Below, one piece after another: positions 36,636 through 44,790 of a stretch of 64,000 bases of DNA. The notes beneath the pieces were generated by a model. That model ran no database searches, was not told the origin of the DNA, and was given only the letters and a program-made list of their open reading frames with translations. Position 1 is the first letter of the stretch. Each line of letters begins with the position of its first letter. The DNA lies in the NCBI GenBank assembly GCA_913057245.1, contig CAJXNH010000009.1:52884-116883 (forward strand), in the 5' to 3' direction. The stretch is from an uncultured Phaeodactylibacter sp. GTDB taxonomy: Bacteria; Bacteroidota; Bacteroidia; Chitinophagales; Saprospiraceae. The translations under genes were made by a program, and so were the position numbers.

Positions 36636-36712
36636 GTATTTTCATCAGACATTATGAAGTATTAGTAATTCCCGAAAATGATTCCGGGTTTAGCGTAAAC
36701 CATAGATAAATA

Positions 36713-36730
36713 CCGTGCCTTTAGGTACGG
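36713..36730. repeat. REP-like palindromic repeat, copy 1
   Basis: CCGTGCC-TTTA-GGTACGG can fold into a 7-bp stem with one G-T pair. The same motif recurs at 36765, followed in both copies by GAA-type sequence. Paired short palindromes of this kind are common as REP-like elements in intergenic DNA. Confidence 0.55.
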
Positions 36731-36764
36731 AACATCGGTAGATAATCCAGGTTTGAAGGCAGGT

Positions 36765-36781
36765 CCGTGCCGTAGGTACGG
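36765..36781. repeat. REP-like palindromic repeat, copy 2
   Basis: CCGTGCC-GTA-GGTACGG repeats the motif of copy 1 with a shorter loop, 34 bases downstream of it. The region from 36636 to 36924 between the orphan gene and the hydrogenase operon holds no convincing gene. Confidence 0.55.
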
Positions 36782-36924
36782 AATGTGTCAGCACACCTTT
36801 TCCATCAATATTGCATTCCATCCCTAAATTCCCTACCTTGAGATTAGATAATTCAAGTAATATGGCTGAGTCAGGAATAGAGGGGAAAATATCCTGCCCT
36901 GCCTTCAAATCCCGCTCCAACCCT

Positions 36925-37419
36925 TTATTCCTTAGCCCCTTGCAAGGCTTCTGCTTCTTTCAAAGCGGAGGCTAAATTACGCGCTCCTGCTTTCGACAAT
37001 CCCCGCTCCAACGCCCATGCTGTCCCAGCTATTTTCAACAAAAAAGCCTGTGGTTTAGCTCCGTACAACTGCTTCGACAGCGCCAGAACGGTTGCCGGTG
37101 ACAACTGATGCGTTGTAAATCCAAAATTCGCATCAGCCTTAAGCGGAGTGAACTCAAAACCCATTGGCAACTCCCCCTTACAGGCGTCTACAAAGAGGAC
37201 AGTGCAGTAATCAGCGATCAGCAGCGCATCCTCCACCTGCAGCTGATAACGATAAACCACCGTTCCCCGGAAGTCTTCGTCTGCCTCCATCGCCTGCCCA
37301 AACGCCCACCCCAGCCCATCGTCCTGACGGGCATCATTGCCGATGGCAATCAACAAAAGTTCATTTGCCGGATTGGATTCAAGTGGGTTCATGTGCAATT
37401 CGGGATTTAACCGGGTCAT
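36925..37419 (-). CDS. hoxW: Hydrogenase maturation protease
   Basis: This 164-residue HycI/HoxW-type protease starts at ATG 37419, overlapping the hoxH stop by 4 bp. The conserved metal-site regions are IAIGNDARQDDGLGWAFGQA and VLFVDACKGE, followed by TTHQLSPATVLAL. It removes the C-terminal peptide of the hydrogenase large subunit after nickel insertion, which closes the NiFe site. Its tight coupling to hoxH fits this partner. No hyp genes for Fe(CN)2CO synthesis or nickel insertion are in the window. Confidence 0.9.
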   Translation of the reverse strand: MTRLNPELHMNPLESNPANELLLIAIGNDARQDDGLGWAFGQAMEADEDFRGTVVYRYQLQVEDALLIADYCTVLFVDACKGELPMGFEFTPLKADANFGFTTHQLSPATVLALSKQLYGAKPQAFLLKIAGTAWALERGLSKAGARNLASALKEAEALQGAKE

Positions 37420-38909
37420 ACGCCCAGCGGATTATTGTACAAGCTACTGTTTTTTGTACGTTGCCCCATCAGCTGCCCATCATGGCTGAACAGCTCAATC
37501 CGAAGCGGCATATCCCCGATGGCATGAGTGGCACAGCTCAGACAAGGGTCGTAAGCCCGAATGGCAATCTCTACCTGATTGAGCATGGGCTCCGTGATTT
37601 CCTTTTGCCGGCTGAGCTCCCGCCTGGCCACTTCCCGTACCGCCCGGTTCATAGGCTCGTTATTATGGGTGGTGGAGACGATAAGGTTGCACCAGGTCAC
37701 CTGCCCCTTTTCATCTGCCCGGTAATGGTGCATCAGCGTGCCGCGGGGCGCTTCCACAACGCCCACGCCTTCTTCCTGCCGCTGTCCTTCCCGAACCAGG
37801 TCATCGCTCAGGATTTCCGGATCATTCAGGAGTTGGCGGGCAACTTCGGCACAGTGTAACATTTCAATGAGGCGTGCCCAATGGTAATACAGCGTTCGGT
37901 TGACCGGGCTGTGGCCCGAAAACCCGAAGAAGCGCTGCCGTTCCTGTTCTGCCAGAGGCGTGCCGATATGGCTGCAGACATTCAGCCGGGCGAGTGGGCC
38001 TACGCGGTTCCAGCCATCGGCTCTGCCCAGGTGTTTCAGGTACGGGAACTTGAGGTAGGTCCAGGGCTCTACCGCCTCTCCGAAATACTTGCGGTAGTCC
38101 TGTGCCGGCACGTCATTCAGGGTACGCTGTCCGCTTGCGTCAATAGCCCTAAGCTGCCCATCGTACAACTCCAGTTCGCCCTGAGCGCCAACCAGCCCAA
38201 GATGGCCAGAGGGGTAATCCGCAAAGCTATCCAGCCAGGCCCGGTTGGTTTCGTGGTATTGCCGGAGCATCTGCAAGGTCTCCTGTGTCCACTCAATCAT
38301 GGTGTCTACGGAAGGTATAGCTTTCCCATCCAGGAAAAACCAACGTTCTTCGGGCGTAAAGGTCTTGTAATTACCACCTGGCACTGCCGCTACGCCATGT
38401 ATACGCTTTCCGGTAATGGCTTTGATAATTTCCTGACCGAATTTCCGCATCATTATACCTCGCTTTGCCAGGTCTTTATTGGCCATCACGACCCCAACAA
38501 TATTACGCTCTGTCACAGGCGTATCTCCCTTGAGGAGCAAGTCGGGCGAAGCCAGGTAGAAAAAGTGCAGGGCGTGCGATTGAAAGACCTGGCCGTAGTG
38601 CAAAAGCCGCCTCAGCTTGGTGGCTGTGGGTGATAAATCTTCGGGCATCAATCCATGTAGTTGGTCAATCGCTTTGGCGGCTGCCAAATGATGGCTTACC
38701 GGACAGATACCGCACAGGCGTTGCACGAGCACAGGTACCTCCCAGTACGGATGCCCCTGAATGAACCGCTCAAAGCCACGGAACTCGACGATATGGAAGC
38801 GGGCTTCACTGACCTCCCCCTGTTCGTCCAGATGAATGGTCACCCTGCCGTGCCCTTCTACCCGGGTGACAGGGTCAATGGTAATCTTGGTGGTCTTTTG
38901 GTTGGGCAT
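37416..38909 (-). CDS. hoxH: NAD-reducing [NiFe]-hydrogenase large subunit
   Basis: This 497-residue catalytic subunit has the nickel ligands C66 and C69 in QRLCGICPVSHH. The C-terminal pair C456 and C459 is in DPCLSCATHAIG. The peptide after H462 (35 residues, ending LYNNPLGV) should be removed by the protease encoded just downstream. The early block is KTTKITIDPVTRVEGHGRVT. The sequence fits the group 3d bidirectional/NAD-linked class, and the neighbouring diaphorase genes support that. It oxidises H2 or evolves it from protons in the cytoplasm. Confidence 0.94.
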   Translation of the reverse strand: MPNQKTTKITIDPVTRVEGHGRVTIHLDEQGEVSEARFHIVEFRGFERFIQGHPYWEVPVLVQRLCGICPVSHHLAAAKAIDQLHGLMPEDLSPTATKLRRLLHYGQVFQSHALHFFYLASPDLLLKGDTPVTERNIVGVVMANKDLAKRGIMMRKFGQEIIKAITGKRIHGVAAVPGGNYKTFTPEERWFFLDGKAIPSVDTMIEWTQETLQMLRQYHETNRAWLDSFADYPSGHLGLVGAQGELELYDGQLRAIDASGQRTLNDVPAQDYRKYFGEAVEPWTYLKFPYLKHLGRADGWNRVGPLARLNVCSHIGTPLAEQERQRFFGFSGHSPVNRTLYYHWARLIEMLHCAEVARQLLNDPEILSDDLVREGQRQEEGVGVVEAPRGTLMHHYRADEKGQVTWCNLIVSTTHNNEPMNRAVREVARRELSRQKEITEPMLNQVEIAIRAYDPCLSCATHAIGDMPLRIELFSHDGQLMGQRTKNSSLYNNPLGV

Positions 38910-38911
38910 GA

Positions 38912-40186
38912 TTAGTCGTATTTAAATTCTTCATGCGTCAGGGCATAGGGTTGCCCAAACAGCGCATGTTTCAATACTTTCCAAATGTGCCGGGCATCGG
39001 GCGGGCAGCCGGGGATGAAGTAGTCCATCCGTACGATTTCCTGGCAGCCGTAAACCCGGTCTAGGAGTTCCGGCAGATCCTCATGTTTAGGGATGACGAC
39101 CTTGCTATCCTCCAACTCGGTGGTGCGCCCGTAGGCTTCGAGCAGGCACTCTTCAATAGGAATAAAGTTGCGCATGGCAGGCAGTCCGCCCCAGATGGCA
39201 CATTCCCCTACCCCGATAAGAATGTCACAATGCTCCCGGAAAGCTCGCAACACCTCCACATTTTCGCTGTTACAGCAGCCGCCTTCGATGATACCCACAT
39301 CGCAGCGCCCCTCAAAAGCCTTAACATCGGTGATCGGAGATTTATTGAAGTCCACCAACTCCACGACGTCCAGCAATTCTTCATCAATATCCAAAAGGGA
39401 CATGTGGCAGCCGAAGCAACCTGCAAGGGAGGTGGTCGCTACTACTTTTTTAGGTGCTCCGGGCTTAGGCGCTGGCACCTCTATCGCTCCTTCTTCCTTT
39501 TCCCAGCCTTGTCCGGGTTGATCGTATTTACGCTCTCCAACCGGGCGGGCCAGGCTCTTGCCCCGCACCAGGATCGCACCCACCGGGCATAGGTGCATAG
39601 CCTGCAGAGCCTGAGCCTCGGTCAACTCGGTTTCAGCTTTGTAATCGATGGCTACTTCGGTGTCTTTGCCGCGGTTCACAAAAGAAAATACGGCTTTCCC
39701 AGCATCGGTATGTACTTCCTCCACACAGCGCCGGCACCGGATGCAACGATTATGATCAATGACCATACGCTCCGGCCGGTAATCAATCAGCCGGTTCACG
39801 AACAGATGGGGGAATCGGGTTGCGGTCACCCCGAGCCGGTAGCCCAGCCCCTGCAAATCGCAATCGCCACTTTTTTCGCAGGCCGGACAGAAATGATTGC
39901 CTTCTGCAAACAACATTTCCACCATACCCTTGCGCACATCCTCCAGCTCCTTTGTTTGAGTCACCACCTTCATCCCGGGTTTCACCGTAGCGGTGCAGGA
40001 GGCCGTAGGTTTACCATTGACCAACACCGTACACACCCGGCAGGTACCCAACGGTGGCTGAATGTGCTCATAATAGCAGAGTGATGGAATAAACACGCCT
40101 GCTCCGCGTATGGCATCCACCAGGTTTTGCCCTTCCTCAGCCTGAACCTCAATACCGTCAATTTGGATGGAAACAGCCTTTGCCAT
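38912..40186 (-). CDS. HoxU-HoxY fusion: diaphorase ferredoxin-like subunit joined to hydrogenase small subunit
   Basis: One uninterrupted 424-residue frame contains two proteins that are normally separate. Residues of about 1-215 are HoxU: [2Fe-2S] ligands C37, C49, C52 and C64; the H98/C100/C103/C109 [4Fe-4S] set in NHFCPACEKSGDC; and C148, C151, C154 with C200. A Pro/Gly/Glu-rich linker spans about 216-247. Residues of about 248-424 are HoxY: SLAGCFGCHMSLLDID (C257, C260), C329 in GVGECAIWGG and C394 in FIPGCPPDA bind the proximal cluster. The electron path from NiFe to diaphorase is thus covalently linked. The gene lies between hoxF and hoxH with 2-bp gaps. Confidence 0.9.
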   Translation of the reverse strand: MAKAVSIQIDGIEVQAEEGQNLVDAIRGAGVFIPSLCYYEHIQPPLGTCRVCTVLVNGKPTASCTATVKPGMKVVTQTKELEDVRKGMVEMLFAEGNHFCPACEKSGDCDLQGLGYRLGVTATRFPHLFVNRLIDYRPERMVIDHNRCIRCRRCVEEVHTDAGKAVFSFVNRGKDTEVAIDYKAETELTEAQALQAMHLCPVGAILVRGKSLARPVGERKYDQPGQGWEKEEGAIEVPAPKPGAPKKVVATTSLAGCFGCHMSLLDIDEELLDVVELVDFNKSPITDVKAFEGRCDVGIIEGGCCNSENVEVLRAFREHCDILIGVGECAIWGGLPAMRNFIPIEECLLEAYGRTTELEDSKVVIPKHEDLPELLDRVYGCQEIVRMDYFIPGCPPDARHIWKVLKHALFGQPYALTHEEFKYD

Positions 40187-40188
40187 AA

Positions 40189-41949
40189 TCAGTTGGTTTT
40201 AGTGGTTCCTAAGGTTTTATTCACCGTTTCCCGGTAGTCGCTGACCGCCGCCTCCAGGTCAAAGGGTTGGGCGCCCGCCACACCGTTAGGCGTAAAGTAC
40301 CGGGAAAAGTACCCCGGGAAATGCTCCATTGCCGTGAGCAAGGCATGGGTGGCAGCCCGGCCCAGCCCGCACCGGCTGGTTTGCCGCATGATGTTGCTCC
40401 AGTTCTGTATTTCAACGTAGTCGTCCGCCCGGCCCAGCCCTTTGGCGAGCTTGTCCAGCTTACGGGTAAAGATGAAATTCCCTGCCCGGCAGGGGGTACA
40501 AACGCCGCAGGATTCTTCAGCAAAGAAGTTGGAAAAGTTCCGGAGGATCTGAAGCAGATCGCGTTGGGTATTGAATATCGTTACAGCGCCCCCGCACCGC
40601 AGGTCGTCCCAGTCGAAGCAAGAGTCACCGTAGTTGGGGTCGATGCACTGCCCGGAAGGCCCGCTGATCTGCACGGCCAGCGTAGATTTGGCACCAGCCC
40701 AATCCAAGACCTCTGCAAGGCGGGTCCCCCACTCTATTTCGTAAATACCAGGGCGCTCACAATCGCCGGCAATACTGAGCAGGCGGGTACCTTTCATCTG
40801 AGGCGTGCCCAGGGCAGCAAATCGTTCAGCCCCAACTTCAAGAACACGGGCAGCGGCAGCAAAGGTCTCCACATTATTGACCACGGTGGGCTTTTGGCGG
40901 TAACCTCTTTCCACCGGGAAATAGGTCCGGACGCGTGGTTCGCCCCGCAAGCCTTCCAGCGAATTCATCATAGCGGTCTCTTCGCCACAGACGTAGGCCC
41001 CGGCCCCCAACTGAATATGAATATCAAACCGGAAAGGCGTTTTAGCAGGGATCTGCGCCCCCAGCCATCCCCGGTCGTAGTACGCTGCTACCGCCGCTTC
41101 CAGTTCAGGCAAAAGCCAGCGGTATTCCGCACGCAGGTAAATCCAGCCTTCTGCCGCACCGGTAGCATAAGCGGCATGTATCATCCCTTCAATGACCAGC
41201 CCCGGCAGGTACTGTAGCAGCATACGGTCTTTGAAGGTACCGGGTTCCCCTTCGTCGGCATTGCAGAGTATGTATTTCTCGTTGCCCGGCTGCTCCCGGC
41301 AAAGGCGCCATTTCTTACCTACCGGAAAAAAAGCACCGCCCATGCCCCTTAGCCCGGAAGCTTCGAGGGTGGAAAGGACTTCCTCCGGGTCAAGCTGCAG
41401 CAATGGCTTCAGGGTTTCTCCGGGAACAAAAGGCCGAAGTAGCACTGCCCGGTCCGGTGGCAACTGATACCGCAGATGCTGAGGAATGGGATTGGCGAGT
41501 TGTTCAACGGGCACGCCGCGCCGCAATTGCCAGACCAGTGCCTTTACCTTTTGGGGTGTCAGATGGGTGAAAGGCTGAAAGTTGATCAGGCAGGCAGGCT
41601 CCAGGTCACATAGCCCGATGCAGGAAGTCTCGTAAAGCCCGAAAGTACCCGTAGGGTCGGTTTGCCCAATCCGGGCGCCGGTCGCTTCCTCAAAAGCAGA
41701 AATGACAGCACCCATACCACTATGCACAGCAGTGACGCTGTTGTTGACATAAATGGTGTACTGCCCGGTAGGCTGCCGGTGAAAGAAATGATAAAAGGAT
41801 ACGACCCCTTCAATTTCCACTTCAGAAATCTGATACCGCGCGGCCAGAGTCTTAATGCCCTGATCGCTAATGTGCCGCTTCTCCAGCTGAATGGCCCACA
41901 GGTCGTTCAGCAACGTGCGGCGATCCGGAAGGTCGGTTGCTGGTTGCAT
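40189..41949 (-). CDS. hoxF: Diaphorase large subunit HoxF with N-terminal HoxE-like domain
   Basis: This 586-residue flavoprotein has a HoxE/NuoE-like thioredoxin fold at residues of about 1-145. Next comes the FMN motif RGMGGAFFPVGKKW (201-214), the NAD-binding segment GAGAYVCGEETAMMNSLEG (about 315-333), and a [4Fe-4S] site in EESCGVCTPCRAGN. In the N-terminal domain the later cysteines C110 and C114 (SCIGLC) remain, but the first two ligand positions are N69 and A74, so this domain may not hold a complete [2Fe-2S] cluster. Together with the fused HoxUY it forms the NAD+-reducing module. It is the first gene of the hox operon. Confidence 0.92.
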   Translation of the reverse strand: MQPATDLPDRRTLLNDLWAIQLEKRHISDQGIKTLAARYQISEVEIEGVVSFYHFFHRQPTGQYTIYVNNSVTAVHSGMGAVISAFEEATGARIGQTDPTGTFGLYETSCIGLCDLEPACLINFQPFTHLTPQKVKALVWQLRRGVPVEQLANPIPQHLRYQLPPDRAVLLRPFVPGETLKPLLQLDPEEVLSTLEASGLRGMGGAFFPVGKKWRLCREQPGNEKYILCNADEGEPGTFKDRMLLQYLPGLVIEGMIHAAYATGAAEGWIYLRAEYRWLLPELEAAVAAYYDRGWLGAQIPAKTPFRFDIHIQLGAGAYVCGEETAMMNSLEGLRGEPRVRTYFPVERGYRQKPTVVNNVETFAAAARVLEVGAERFAALGTPQMKGTRLLSIAGDCERPGIYEIEWGTRLAEVLDWAGAKSTLAVQISGPSGQCIDPNYGDSCFDWDDLRCGGAVTIFNTQRDLLQILRNFSNFFAEESCGVCTPCRAGNFIFTRKLDKLAKGLGRADDYVEIQNWSNIMRQTSRCGLGRAATHALLTAMEHFPGYFSRYFTPNGVAGAQPFDLEAAVSDYRETVNKTLGTTKTN

Positions 41950-41999
41950 AGGCTAGGGTTGGGTCACTGATTAAGGTACCCCTTCCTCAATTAACATGC

Positions 42000-42015
42000 A
42001 CTGATTTTGGTCAGT
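42000..42015. promoter_or_regulatory. Palindromic candidate operator upstream of hoxF
   Basis: ACTGA-TTTTGG-TCAGT (5-bp arms) lies 51 bases upstream of the hoxF start. A related half, CACTGATT, occurs at about 41965. Position fits a regulator of the hydrogenase operon, perhaps of the CRP/FNR superfamily. The regulator is not identifiable here. Confidence 0.35.
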
Positions 42016-42058
42016 CCCGTTTGTTAATTCCACCTAACCGAAGCCCGGTATTTGAATT

Positions 42059-43492
42059 TTATTCCTCCACAACCACCCTCCACCCAACCTCCCGCAGACT
42101 GTCCACCACCCGAGAAGCAGGCGTATACCCATAGGCCGTGCCGCCCAGAAAGAACATTGTCTCAATCGGATGCGGTACATTAAAGTAAATCACGGAATCC
42201 GCAGGGGAAGTCTGCCGCAGGGCTTCCACTTCAATCCGTTTTGCCCACGCTGCTTCGTCTCTATCCAAAGGCTTGAGGCGTTCAAGGCTGTAGCGGACCG
42301 GAAGGAGGAGCAAGCCCACTATAAAAACCTGCACCAACCGTCGCCAGCGCCCAAACCGGTATTGGTAAATCTTAAAATGCTGCCAGGCCAGGGCGGTGAT
42401 TAAGAAAATGGCAGGTGCCGAAATGAGAATATAAGCAGGCATTTTGGTGGCAGCGAAGGAGAAGAACCCCAGTGGGATCGCTATCCAGACCAGTAGTGCC
42501 CACCGGCTGGCATCCGTTCGCTTGCGGATACTAACCCATGCCCACCAAACCAAAGGCAGGTAGATGAACTCGCCAAACAGTATCCGTATGTTATTGAGGT
42601 GGAAGTACCAAGGTTGATCGTGCCCTTCGAGCCCTTCAAACAGGTGGAGATAGTTGTAGTATTGTTCCCAGCGGGCTTCTACCGGGAAAGCCTGATGAGT
42701 GTATATTTGCCAGGGTGCAGCCACGACAAATGCAGCACAGGTCATCAGCAGCCCATGCCCAAACCAGCTTTTCCAGGAATACTGCCGGTAGTGAATCGCC
42801 CAGAGCGACCAGACGGGCAGTACAATAAGCCCGGGAAGCCACTTGGTGAGCACAGCCAGCCCGGTTAACAGACCTGTAATTAAGGCGAAGCTTATCCGCC
42901 TCTGCTGTGCCGCCCGCAGTGCCCAGTACGCCCCGAATAGAATCAGGGCAACAAATAAAGCGTCGACATGGTCAGTAGCTCGCCGCCCTCCAGCCAGCTC
43001 CACCAACATACCGTGTATCGCCCAAAGGAAAGCAGCAATAAAACCAATGCGGGCATGGTAAAGGCGCTTACCCAGTCCGTACATGGCACCTATCCCCAAA
43101 GTGGTAATCAGCACACTTGGCAGCCGAAGTGCCAGCAGGTGGGTGCCAAAAAGTTTCATACTGCCACTCATCAGCCACAGCGCAAGGGGCTGCTTATGGA
43201 GCCAGATGTGATTGGCGGACCAGTCCTCGGGCGGATAGGGCAAAACGGGGTGGGCATACAGCATGGGGCGAAAGGGGTAGCTCATCATATTCTTAGCCAC
43301 CAGCGCGTGGAAACGCTCATCCCAGGGATTCAGAAAGGGGTCATTGGCGCTGAACAGGCGCAGCAAAAAGCCGCCCAGCATCAGAAACAGGATGGCTATT
43401 TCGGATTTTGATTTTGTGTGTAACCGCCAGGCGTAACCAAAGCAGACAACCGCCCCGAGCAACACGACCCACCAAATTGGAGAATTGGTCAT
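42059..43492 (-). CDS. Glycosyltransferase family 39-like membrane protein (ArnT/PMT type)
   Basis: This 477-residue protein has about ten hydrophobic helices. The first periplasmic loop has NPWDERFHALVAKNM with the conserved acidic pair D/E of GT39 enzymes, and ANHIWLHKQPLALWLMSGSM follows. These transferases use polyprenyl-phosphate sugars to modify lipids or proteins outside the membrane. The GT2 enzyme at 34226 is of the type that makes such polyprenyl donors, but the genes are not linked in one operon. A short C-terminal soluble tail ends VGWRVVVEE. It is followed by the hox operon on the same strand. Confidence 0.83.
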   Translation of the reverse strand: MTNSPIWWVVLLGAVVCFGYAWRLHTKSKSEIAILFLMLGGFLLRLFSANDPFLNPWDERFHALVAKNMMSYPFRPMLYAHPVLPYPPEDWSANHIWLHKQPLALWLMSGSMKLFGTHLLALRLPSVLITTLGIGAMYGLGKRLYHARIGFIAAFLWAIHGMLVELAGGRRATDHVDALFVALILFGAYWALRAAQQRRISFALITGLLTGLAVLTKWLPGLIVLPVWSLWAIHYRQYSWKSWFGHGLLMTCAAFVVAAPWQIYTHQAFPVEARWEQYYNYLHLFEGLEGHDQPWYFHLNNIRILFGEFIYLPLVWWAWVSIRKRTDASRWALLVWIAIPLGFFSFAATKMPAYILISAPAIFLITALAWQHFKIYQYRFGRWRRLVQVFIVGLLLLPVRYSLERLKPLDRDEAAWAKRIEVEALRQTSPADSVIYFNVPHPIETMFFLGGTAYGYTPASRVVDSLREVGWRVVVEE

Positions 43493-43516
43493 TCTTTATT
43501 TTAAAAGATAGCTGTA

Positions 43517-44104
43517 TCAAAAGACGGGCTCCCCCAGGTCCTGCACGTTGCGGTAAATCGCTGAAAGCGGAATGTCAAAGCCTAAACTTGCCAGGCTGAT
43601 GGTTTTGTCCAGCCCGATCGCTGTCGTCATCTTCCAGTAGCCGGGCTCTTCCCGGAAAAGGACATCCACTACAGGTTTGTCCTGATCAATTAGAACGTAC
43701 TCCTGAAAAGAAGGCAGGGAGCAGTACTTGTGGAATTTATCGCCCCGGTCGTAGCCAACGGTTGATTTTGATAATACCTCCACGATCAAAACCGGATTAA
43801 CAACGGCATGGGGATCTTTATCCGCTGCCTGAATTTTACCGCAAATCACCATGGCATCGGGGTAAACAAAGGAATGAGCATGGTCTATCCAAAGTCGGGC
43901 ATCACTATTTAAGGCTGTGCAATTGGAATCTTTAAGGCTATTGTTTAGGGCTGTAATAATATTACCCCCCATAATGGAGTGATTGATTGAGCCTCCACTC
44001 ATCGCATGGATCCGCCCTGCTTCGTATTCATGCCGCTCCTCTGCCTGCGCTTCCAGGGCCAGGTAATCCTCAATAGAATAGTATTCGGTTTGCTGCTCTG
44101 CCAT
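43517..44104 (-). CDS. Uma2 family (DUF820) endonuclease-like protein
   Basis: This 195-residue protein starts at ATG 44104 (MAEQQTEYYSIEDYLALEAQ). A longer frame upstream is excluded by an exact promoter at 44128-44158. It has the Uma2 pattern RHEYEAGRIHAMSGGSINH, then SFVYPDAMVICGK and NPVLIVEVLSKSTVGYDRG, matching the PD-(D/E)XK nuclease core with the acidic D and EVLS strand. Uma2 proteins are common in Bacteroidota and Cyanobacteria and their function is not known. Confidence 0.88.
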   Translation of the reverse strand: MAEQQTEYYSIEDYLALEAQAEERHEYEAGRIHAMSGGSINHSIMGGNIITALNNSLKDSNCTALNSDARLWIDHAHSFVYPDAMVICGKIQAADKDPHAVVNPVLIVEVLSKSTVGYDRGDKFHKYCSLPSFQEYVLIDQDKPVVDVLFREEPGYWKMTTAIGLDKTISLASLGFDIPLSAIYRNVQDLGEPVF

Positions 44105-44127
44105 AAAGTCATGCTGTTTATGCCTTT

Positions 44128-44158
44128 CAAAGATAGCTATATTCCGCCAGCCTTTCAA
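44128..44158 (-). promoter_or_regulatory. Bacteroidota promoter for the Uma2 gene
   Basis: On the minus strand TATCTTTG (44128-44135) is an exact TAnnTTTG -7 match. A TTG at 44156-44158 lies 20 bases farther upstream, the expected -33 spacing. This is the best two-part promoter in the window and sets the start at 44104. Confidence 0.65.
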
Positions 44159-44240
44159 CTCAGTGGCGGCATTCGAGCTCGCCCTGACAATTGACCTGTT
44201 GCTGGAAAATATGCACCGATGGTCTTGCGTTCCTAGCAAC

Positions 44241-44780
44241 ATGAAAGCAAGATTACTCACCTTCTTTATTTTTTGTACAGCACTGAGCCTCGGCGCCCAA
44301 TCTTATGATACTGCGTTTGGCATGCGCCTGGGGACCGACTGGGGGCTAACGGTCAAGCAGCGGATTTTTGATAAGACCACCCTTGGGGCCATCCTGCAAA
44401 CGAGCCTGCAGCGGGAGGAAGCACTCGTAACGCTCCTCGGTACGCAACACATGCCGTTCATTACCAAACGATTGAACATATACGGGGGCGGCGGGCTGCA
44501 CAAAGGCTGGGGCAGCGTGTCGACTACTACGGAAGGCAGCCCGTACGAGGATCCTTTTGGGCTGACCCTTATCGGCGGGATCGAGTTGTCACTCGGCAAG
44601 CTCAACCTGACGTATGATATCAAGCCGGCCATCAATCTTATTGGCGGAGAACAGACCGTTTACACTCAAACCGGCATTTCGCTGCGCTACGTCATTCTGA
44701 AGCGCAACTGGCTGAAGAAAAAGCAACGGAAAAGACGCCGCCAAAGAGAAGGCATCAACTGGCGGTTCTGGGAAAACTAA
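44241..44780 (+). CDS. Small outer-membrane beta-barrel-like protein
   Basis: This 179-residue protein starts at ATG 44241 with the signal peptide MKARLLTFFIFCTALSLGAQ. The rest alternates strands and turns: AFGMRLGTDWGLTVKQRIFD, LGAILQTSLQREE, LNIYGGGGLHKGW, LTLIGGIELSLGKLNLTYDI and GISLRYVIL. This is a small 8-stranded-barrel-like pattern. A basic tail (KKKQRKRRRQREGINWRFWE) follows the last strand, which is odd for a barrel end. It is probably surface-exposed or periplasmic; no function can be given. Confidence 0.65.
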   Translation: MKARLLTFFIFCTALSLGAQSYDTAFGMRLGTDWGLTVKQRIFDKTTLGAILQTSLQREEALVTLLGTQHMPFITKRLNIYGGGGLHKGWGSVSTTTEGSPYEDPFGLTLIGGIELSLGKLNLTYDIKPAINLIGGEQTVYTQTGISLRYVILKRNWLKKKQRKRRRQREGINWRFWEN

Positions 44781-44790
44781 AGTGAATTGG

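Noticed and set aside
36690..36920. A minus-strand frame across the REP-like repeats
   Set aside because: The frame simply runs through the repeats and has no credible start or domain; treated as intergenic.
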